Below are positions 57,042 to 64,000 of a stretch of 64,000 bases of DNA, piece by piece. The stretch is from Haematobia irritans (taxonomy: Eukaryota > Arthropoda > Insecta > Diptera > Muscidae). Every line of letters starts with the position of its first letter. Positions within the stretch are counted from its first letter, which is position 1. Under the pieces are notes generated by a model. The model searched no databases and was not told the DNA's origin. It saw only the letters and a program-made list of their open reading frames with translations. The position numbers were made by a program, and so were the translations under genes. Location: assembly GCF_050003625.1 (NCBI RefSeq), contig NC_134400.1:58470066-58534065 (forward strand), given 5' to 3'.

Positions 57042-58042
57042 TTATACCCTGCGCCACACTGTGGAACAAGGTATTATAAGTTAGTGCATATGTTTGCAAC
57101 ACCCAGAAGGAGACGAGATAGACACATGGTGTCTTTGGCAAAAACGCTCAGGGTGGGCTCTTGAGTCGATATAGCGATGTCCGTCTGTCCGTGAACACAT
57201 TTTTGTAATCAAAGTCTAGGTCGCAGTTGTAGTCCAATCGACTTCAAATTTGGCACAAGTATGTGTTTTGACTCAGAATAGATCCCTATTGATTTTGGAA
57301 GAAATCGGTTCAGATTTAGATATAGCTCCCATATATATATTTCGCCCGATAAGGACTTATATGGCCCCAGAAGCCAGAGTTTTACCCCAATTTGGTTGAA
57401 ATTTAACACAGGGAGTAGAATTAGCATTGTAGCTATGCGTGTCAAATTTCGTTGAAATCGGTTCAGATTTAGATATATCTCCAATATATAGCTTTCGGCC
57501 GATTTACACTCATATGACCACAGAGGCCAATTTTTTGCTCCGATTTAGTTGAAATTTTGCACAGGGAGTAGAATTAGCATTGTTGCTATGCGTGCCAAAT
57601 TTGGTTGAAATCGGTTCAGATTCAGATATAGCTCCCATATATTTGTTTTTCTGATTTCGACAAAAATGGTCAAAATACCAACATTTTCCTTGTAAAATCG
57701 CCACTGCGTAGTCGAAAAGTTGTAAAAATGTCTCCAATTTTCCTATACTTCTAATACATATATATCGAGCAATAAATCATAAATAAAGTTTTGCGAAGTT
57801 TCTTTAAAATTGCTTCAGATTTAAATGTTACCCATATTTTTTTTTACTAAAATTGTGTTCCACCCTAGTGCATTAGCCAACTTAAATTTTGAGTATATAA
57901 ATTTTGTAGAAGTCTAACAAGTTCTGTCCAGATCGAGTGCTATTTAAATGTATGTATTTGGGACAAACCTTTATATATAGCCCCCAATACATTTGACGGA
58001 TGTGATATGGTATCGAAAATTTAGATCTACAAAGTGGTGCAG
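57042..58042 (+). mobile_element. DINE-like element, subfamily A, lacking its terminal hairpin
   Basis: Begins 'ttataccctgcgccacactg', then 'gagtcgatatagcgatgtcc' with a short GTCY tract and central repeats containing 'ggttcagatttagatatagc'. It ends 'tctacaaagtggtgcag', which in the copy at 26501 is followed by about 40 bp carrying the hairpin. About 20 bases of LINE sequence are missing at the junction, suggesting a later deletion. Confidence 0.78.
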
Positions 58043-58409
58043 GCAAGAGGTGGCGAATTGGCTGCGAACTAATGTTCCAAAAAATGTTGGCATTTATATA
58101 TACTCAAACAGGCAACCTGCAATAAAATCCTTGGACCCTGTGTTCCTTAACTCGAAAACGGCCATCGACTGCCGCAAATCTCTCAATGAGATGGCTGAGC
58201 AGCACAATATTCACCTAATATGGGTGGCTGACCATAGGAACATACCGGGGAACTGCGAAGCGGATGAGTTGGCGAGGCTAGGGTTTACCTTACATATTCC
58301 AGGGGAACTGGAATCTGTTGGTATGCACCTGGCTACCTGCAAGCTCATACCGCGTGAGAAGGCTGTTACGATGGCAAATGTTCGATGGGAGAATTGCAAG
58401 GGTTGTAAC
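58043..58409 (+). pseudogene. LINE copy B: RNase H remainder
   Basis: Reads 'NRQPAIKSLDPVFLNSKTAI', 'HLIWVADHRNIPGNCEADEL' and 'MANVRWENCKGCN' in one frame without a stop. Ends at GTTGTAAC, the hAT target. Confidence 0.82.
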
Positions 58410-58799
58410 CAGGGCTGTGGAGTCGGAGTCGGAGTCTTGGAGTCGGAGTCTGAAGATTTGGCTGGAGTCGGAGTCGTAAAAATTTTGCTCGACTCCGACT
58501 CCGGCTAAACCAAATATTTTAAAACACTACACATTTTTGTAACTAAAAAAGTTTTTACGCAAATTAGTTTCCAATGCGTTATGCATTCGATCAATGTACA
58601 CCATGATTGGAAATGAAAATCAACTTCCAATTACGGCTATCATTTTATGTTTCCTAGAATGTTAGACTAGCAAATGGGCTGGATCGATCCATTTTAATCC
58701 CCATATCAATTTATTTGAAATAATTCGAACAATAATTCGAATTTATTGTTTTTAATTTTATTTTAAGGCTATATACCCACACACATATGACAGAAAAAA

Positions 58800-58965
58800 T
58801 TGTCAAAGCTTTTTTTTATAGAAAATTTTGTCACTATTGTATTTATATGGAATGTTTTGTCAAAATTTAATTTCTATAAAAAAATTATTCGAGATATTAC
58901 TATAGAAATATTTTTTTCTATAGAAAATTAAGTCAACATTTATTTCTATAGAAAATAAAAAATAA
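58800..58965. repeat. TTTCTATAGAAA repeat array, part 1
   Basis: Short units built on the palindrome TTTCTATAGAAA separated by 'attttgtcaaaattta'-type spacers. Same family as 59440-59900 and 60613-61230. Confidence 0.85.
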
Positions 58966-58969
58966 AACA

Positions 58970-60612
58970 AGTATATACAGCAGTAAGTTCGTCCGGGCCG
59001 AATCATAAATACCCACCACCATGAATCAAATATACTAATTTCCGTAGAAAATTTCATGGGGGTTTGATGACAGATCAGTTCAACCAGTTCGCATCCCGAA
59101 AATAAATGCAAAGATTTTACCTATCAGATTCCGGATTTATAAGAACTATTTTTGTTTGAGTTTTAAAGGAATCATAAACATATCCTGTAAATGTGCAAGA
59201 AAATTAAGAAAAAATACCTTGATTTGAAATCTAAAATCTATAGTAATCCAACTGTTTTATGATTACGAGAAGAATTATCTGGCAAATTTACATTTATGGT
59301 AAATGCACCTTCTGTACCCTCAATATCTGAAATCGGTCTATATGGAGGCCTTACCAGCGTTGCAACAACGAATTTTTATTTTGGACCAAATTTTTCCAAA
59401 ATTCGTACCAAGGGACCAGTTTTCTAATTTAAATTAATATAATTTAAAAGTTACAATTTTTCTAAATTTTTTCTTCGAAAGAAAATTTTTCAAAATTTTA
59501 TTTCTATATAAAATTTTGACCTCATTCTATTTCTATCGAAAATTTTGTCCATATTTTATTTCTATAGAAAATTTGGTCCAAATTTTATTTCAATAGATTT
59601 CATTTTAGCCAAAATTTAATTTCTATAGAAAATGTAGCCAAAGTTTAATTCTATTGAAAATTTAGCCAAAATTTAATTTCTGTAAAAAATTTAGCCAAAA
59701 TTTTATTTCTATTACATATTTAGCAGAAATCTTTTTCTATAGAAAGTTATCGCAAAATTTTATTTTTTCTTAAAATTTGTACAAAATTTTTGCATAATAT
59801 TGTATCCCAAAATTTTTTAAGAAGCTTATTTCTATACAAAATTTTGTTAAAATTTTATTTCTATAGAAATTTTTGTCCAAATGTTATTTCTGCATTCCAT
59901 TCCATTTGGTCTGACCATCAGACCAACTTCAATAATTTTTTGGATCTATTTTGGTCCAATCGGACTAATGGGGTTACGCCAAAAACATGGAAGGATACGT
60001 ACAGTATTCAGCACATCTATTGTAGTTCTAGAATATAGACCCCAAAACGGAGGGCCGGTTTGTAAGGAGACTACATCAAAAACTGGACCGATACACAATA
60101 TATTCGGCACACCTCTTAATGGTCCTAGAATACCTCCAGATTTCCAATTTCAGGCAAATTGGATAAAAACTACGGATTGTAGAAGTCCAAGAAGTAAACT
60201 CGTAACATCGGTCTAAAAGGGGGCTATATCAAAACTTCGTCCGATAATGACCATCTTCGGCACGCCTTGTAATGGCCCTATAATACCTCTAGATTTCCAA
60301 TTTCAGACAAATTGGATAAAAACTACGGATTCTAAAAGCTCAAGAAATAAAATCGGGAGTTCTGTCTATATGGGAGCTATATTAAAACATGGTCCGATAA
60401 TCACCATTTTCAGCACTCCTCCTTATAGCCCTAGAATACCTCTAGGTTTCCAATTTCTGGCAAATTGGATAAAAACTACGGTTTTTATAAGCCCAAGACC
60501 CCAAATCGGGCGATCGGTTGATATGGGAGCTATATCAAAACCTGGACCGATCTAGCTCATCTTCGACATGACAAACTTATTATACCCCTGTCACCATTCT
60601 ATGGTGGTGGGT
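58970..60612 (-). mobile_element. DINE-like element, subfamily B, split by a TTTCTATAGAAA array
   Basis: The left end 'cagcagtaagttcgtccggg' with 'cccaccaccatgaatc' is the reverse of 5625-5680. The right part has units of about 130-150 bp ('ggataaaaactacggattgt') and closes with 'accattctatggtggtgggt'. An AT-rich array (59440-59900) separates the two parts. Confidence 0.72.
59440..59900. repeat. TTTCTATAGAAA repeat array, part 2
   Basis: About 14 imperfect units of roughly 32 bp, each with 'atttctatagaaaatttt' or a variant. Confidence 0.85.
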
Positions 60613-61230
60613 ATAAAAATATTTTTATGTAGAAAATTTTGTCAAAAATGTATTTCTATAGAAAATTTAGCCAAAATTTTGCTTCTATAGAAAATTGTGC
60701 AAAATTTTATTTACACAAAAAATTTTCCAAAATTTCTATTAATAATTTTTTTTTATAGAAAATTGTGCCAAAATTTTGTTACTATAGATTTTTTTATACA
60801 AAATTTTACATTTTATTTTTATAGAAAATTTAGTCTAAATTTTTTTTCTATAGAAAATTTTGCAGCATTTTATTTCTTTAGAAAATTTTGCAAAATTTTA
60901 TTTACTACACAAAAAATTTTCCAAAAATTTCTATTGATATTTTTTTCAAAATTTTATTTCTATAGAACATTTTGTCAAAATTTGTTTACTATAGTTTTTT
61001 TTATAGAAAATTTGGTAAAAATTTATTTATATAGAAAATTTTCTCAAACATTTATTTATATAGAGAATTTAGTTCAAATTTTGTTTCTATAGAAAATTTT
61101 GCAAACTTTTATTTACTACACAAAAATTTTTCCAAAATTTCTATTTATATTTTTTTTCAAAATTTTATTTCTATAAAACAATTTGTCAAATTTTTATTTA
61201 TATAGCAAATTTTCTCAAATTTTTTTCTTA
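60613..61230. repeat. TTTCTATAGAAA repeat array, part 3
   Basis: Imperfect units of about 32-35 bp with 'atttctatagaaaatttt', including a higher-order unit ('tttactacacaaaaaatttt...ccaaaatttctatt') seen about three times. Reading frames here are low-complexity artefacts. Confidence 0.85.
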
Positions 61231-61826
61231 CTGATACTCACTGCTAAGTCGAAAACTGGTAAAAGTGACTCAAATTTTGCTATATAAAAAATTATGAATG
61301 TTTCCCAAATACTGCACGAGATTTTGTAGAAGTCTGTTTCAGATTTTATCAAAATGTAGATCTAAATACAAAGTTGTGCAGAGTATGTTACAAACGGCCC
61401 GCCCGACTTTAGACTTTCTTTGCATTTTTATTTTTTGCTATAATTGTGTTACGTCCCATAACGTTAGATTTAAATTTTAGGTACAGAGATTTTCTAGAAG
61501 TATATACAATTTTGTCTAAATCGATTCAGATTTAAATTCATGCATATGGGAATATAACCCTTTATAATAATTTTCATCCACAAATACATATACTGTCGGT
61601 ATATTCTCATATTATGATGGGTATTTATATCATTATTTTATTTATTAAACATTGCCCTAAATTTGAAATAAAGAGTTTAATTGGTATAAATGCGAAATTA
61701 AGACCTTTCTTGCACACATAAATAAATACGATAGTTTATATCGATCCATATATATACCCCATACATACCCCCTCAATAGAACTACAAATTAGTGGTACTA
61801 AAATGAGATTTAGTTATATTATCCGG
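61231..61826. other. Remainder of the hAT-type element interior
   Basis: AT-rich with a short DINE-like remnant near 61390-61415 ('cccgcccgactttagacttt', matching the hairpin end at 12118). No coding sequence recognised. Confidence 0.5.
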
Positions 61827-61934
61827 AGTCGACTCCGGAGTCGGAGTCGGAGTCGAGCTGATGAAAAATGCTGGAGTCGGAGTCGGAGTCGGAGTCGAGC
61901 AAAATTGGCTCGACTCCACAGCCCTGGTTGTAAC

Positions 61935-62285
61935 GACACCAAGCAAATATGGCCCCATTTCAACTTAAACCACACACTAGATATGCTAATGTTCTCGAGA
62001 CGTCAGATATCACTCCTGATATCTGCTATAACGGGTCGCTGCCTGATAGGCGATTTTGCAAAAACTATAGGCGCGAAGTATAATGACTCAATTAAACACC
62101 TCTTGTGTGAGTGTCCTGCATTTTGTGTAAGGCGTAAGCAAATTTTAGAGGCATATAGCTCTAGATTACTGGCGGACCTGGAAAACGTTAACTTAAGCAG
62201 TCTGCTAATGTTTTCGGAACAATCTGGTTGGTTTAACAGAAGAAAATAATCGAGAAGGTTCAGCGGTTAAAACTAGAAGTGCCCA
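61935..62285 (+). pseudogene. LINE copy B: C-terminal coding
   Basis: Continues 'NDTKQIWPHFNLNHTLDML' and ends 'LLMFSEQSGWFNRRK' with a stop at 62247-62249. Relative to copy A it lacks about 36 bp that encode half of the Cys/His motif and has a local duplication around 'cagatatcactcctgatatc'. Ends at the TA target of the DD37E element. Confidence 0.8.
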
Positions 62286-62287
62286 TA

Positions 62288-63586
62288 AAGGGAGATACGG
62301 TCAAAATTTGGTCAATATAAACTTGACGTATTTCTTTCAATTTTCCATTTAAAAAACCTGAACACCCCTCATTTTGAAGGTGTGTGTGTACAATGTTGCT
62401 CCTATTTTGATTTTGGAATTCACTCTTCACTTGTCAAAATGCCGTCCAAGCAAGAAGAGCAGCGTATCAAAATTTTGCTCGCGCATCGCGAAAATCCGAG
62501 CTACTCGCACGCAAAGCTGGCAAAATCGCTAAAAGTTGCCAAATCAACCGTTACAAATGTAATTAAAGTGTTTGGGGAACGTTTGTCGACAGCCAGGAAG
62601 TCTGGATCGGGGGGGAAATCGAAAACCGGAAGCCGCTGAGACGACAAAGAGAGTTGCCGGTAGTTTCAAGCAAAACCCTAACCTCTCTCTCCGAGATGCC
62701 GCAAATAAGCTGGGTGTATCGTCTACAACCGTGCATCGAGCCAAAAAACGAGCCGGACTATCGACTTACAAGAAGGTAGTGACTCCAAATCGCGTTGATA
62801 AACAAAATACGACGGCCAAAGCGCGATCCCGAAGGCTGTACACGACGATGCTGACGAAGTTTGACTGCGTGGTAATGGACGACGAAACCTACGTCAAAGC
62901 CGACTACAAGCAGCTTCCGGGACAGGAGTTTTATGCGGAAAAAGGAAGGGGAAAGGTAGCAGATATTTCCAAGCACATAAAACTGTCAAAGATCGCAAAG
63001 AAATATCTAGTTTGGCAAGCCATCTGTACCTGTGGCTTGAAAAGCAGCATTTTCATAGCTTCCGGGACTGTCAACCAAGAATTTTACGTGAAAGAATGTT
63101 TGAATAAACGTCTGCTGCCTTTCCTGAAGAAACACGGTTGTTCCGTACTGTTTTGGCCGGATTTGGCATCTTGCCATTACGGTAAAAATGCCATGGAGTG
63201 GTACGCCGCCAACAACGTGCAGGTGGTTCCCAAGGACAAGAACCCTCCCAACACGCCAGAACTCCGACCAATTGAGAAATACTGGGCTATTGTCAAGCGG
63301 AACCTAAAGAAGACCAAAAAAACTGCTAAGGACGAGCAGCAGTTCAAGGCAAACTGGCTTTCTGCGGCGAAGAAGGTGGACAAGGTGGCTGTACAAAATC
63401 TGATCGCAGGTGTCAAGCGTGAGGCCCGGCAATTCGGATTTGGAAAAGCGAAAGCCTAACTGAATATTTTTCCGGAATTTTATACTAATTGAACTTGAAA
63501 AAGAAATTTAATTTGATTTTTTAAATAAACGATTTCACCGATTTACACGCGTTTTCCCTTGACCAAATTTTGACCGTATCACCCTT
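62288..63586 (+). mobile_element. DD37E Tc1/mariner (ITmD37E) copy 2, both ends present
   Basis: Ends AAGGGAGATACGGTCAAAAT and ATTTTGACCGTATCACCCTT, flanked by TA (62286-62287 and 63587-63588). LINE copy A has the empty site ('gccaatatgtaatag', reverse complement near 37596). One base of the left repeat differs from the right. Length 1299 bp. Confidence 0.93.
62439..63459 (+). pseudogene. DD37E transposase, frame broken at the same G7 run
   Basis: ATG at 62439-62441. An N-terminal helix-turn-helix frame ends at 62639; the catalytic part continues in the next frame to a stop at 63457-63459. Catalytic Asp ('VVMDDETYVKADYKQ'), Asp ('WPDLASCHYG') and Glu ('ELRPIEKYW', 37 residues after the second Asp) are present. 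The only break is at a run of seven G near 62609-62615, identical to copy 1. If ribosomes or polymerase slip there, a full-length protein of about 340 residues would result; otherwise it is a shared disabling mutation. Confidence 0.88.
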
Positions 63587-63588
63587 TA

Positions 63589-63690
63589 TGTAATAGGTAC
63601 TTTTAGTTAATGTGTTATCCCAATGGACTAAATAGTCTAAGTGAGCCTGAATCTTAATCGTGCCGCCACTTTAACCTAACCTAACCTACA
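63589..63690 (+). repeat. 3' UTR and tail of LINE copy B
   Basis: After 'tgtaataggtacttttagtt' it carries 'aatagtctaagtgagcctga', shared with the SINE tails, and ends 'aacctaacctaacctac'. Confidence 0.88.
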
Positions 63691-64000
63691 GACTACTGAT
63701 TTGTTGGAGGCGCATCTACAAATTATAAGGTACATGATGACATGGTTATTATGATAAGGAGGATAATGATTTATATAGTTTATTTTTTCTCCCTTTAGTT
63801 GTTATTGATCGTAATTGTATATCCAAGTTATGTTAGAACAAAATACATAACTAACAAGAACCAAATTCTTTTGTCGATAGCATAATTCACAAAAATAAAA
63901 TTTTGATTTTTTACAAGAAACGCATATTTTCTTTTATTTCAAATAAAACTAAATAAGATTTAGGGAGCGCAATATATAAATTTTTGATTGAAATTTATTG
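63691..64000. other. Right end of window, no gene seen
   Basis: AT-rich; no repeats, RNA genes or frames recognised. Confidence 0.4.

Larger units (their letters stand above)
58410..61926. mobile_element. Large hAT-type element with GGAGTC subterminal repeats, TSD GTTGTAAC
   Basis: Ends CAGGGCTGTGGAGTCGGAGT and CGACTCCACAGCCCTG are inverted repeats. The 8-bp duplication GTTGTAAC is perfect (58402-58409 and 61927-61934), and LINE copy A shows the empty site near 37965. Both ends contain arrays of GGAGTC/GACTCC (58417-58507 and 61827-61917). The 3.5-kb interior has no transposase; it holds TTTCTATAGAAA arrays and a DINE-like element. Confidence 0.92.
56892..63690 (+). mobile_element. LINE copy B, 5' truncated, three times interrupted
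   Basis: Plus-strand pieces: 56892-57041, 58043-58409, 61935-62285 and 63589-63690. They are separated by a DINE-like element, a hAT-type element and a DD37E element. Collinear with LINE copy A from RNase H to the 3' end. The 3' tail ends 'cctaacctaacctac'. RNase H landmarks include the first catalytic Asp in 'IDFYTDGSKLDG' (about 56934) and 'GNCEADELARLG' (about 58250-58285). Confidence 0.88.

Overview
The window is repeat-dominated insect DNA with no convincing host gene. Several features point to a calyptrate, probably muscid, fly. A Himar1-type mariner has termini that match Himar1 over at least 20 bases. There are abundant DINE-1/mini-me-like (Helentron-associated) repeats with GTCY microsatellites and about 150-bp central tandem repeats. 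Insect errantivirus, BEL/Pao, Mdg3-like, DD41D and DD37E elements are also present. Naming Haematobia, Stomoxys or Musca from this is inference.

Layout. 1-5.7 kb: a DINE-like element interrupted by a CA-flanked MITE, two hAT-type insertions with 8-bp target duplications and a long-TIR MITE. 6.3-7.7 kb: an intact DD41D (rosa-type) mariner. 8-12.6 kb: SINEs, two abutting 8-bp-TSD MITEs and a DINE-like element, probably inside a larger element with CGTTTCG motifs. 12.6-25.9 kb: one BEL/Pao retrotransposon with both LTRs and the target duplication GCTAC, now decayed and carrying three SINEs, a MITE, a Himar1-like mariner and a 1.4-kb insertion in its integrase. 26.5-36.4 kb: DINE-like elements in tandem, split by an Mdg3-like Ty3/gypsy element. 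36.4-37.5 kb: a broken hAT transposase. 37.5-49.2 kb: a LINE on the minus strand (copy A), split by a very young errantivirus (38272-46144) and by an ACATATG-rich element. 49.6-56.7 kb: a deleted DD41D copy, DINE-like arrays, a second ACATATG-rich element and a DD37E element. 56.9-63.7 kb: LINE copy B on the plus strand, cut by a DINE-like element, a 3.5-kb hAT-type element and a second DD37E element.

The relationships between elements are the main content. LINE copies A and B serve as empty-site references for each other, which confirms the errantivirus (TATA), hAT (GTTGTAAC) and DD37E (TA) insertions base by base. The 5' BEL LTR is likewise the empty site for the mariner in the 3' LTR. The tRNA-derived SINEs share their 3' tail, including an AACCT-type repeat, with the LINE, which suggests the LINE machinery mobilised them. 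Only the DD41D transposase and the errantivirus pol and env reading frames look intact; every other coding unit is frameshifted, truncated or lacks a catalytic residue.
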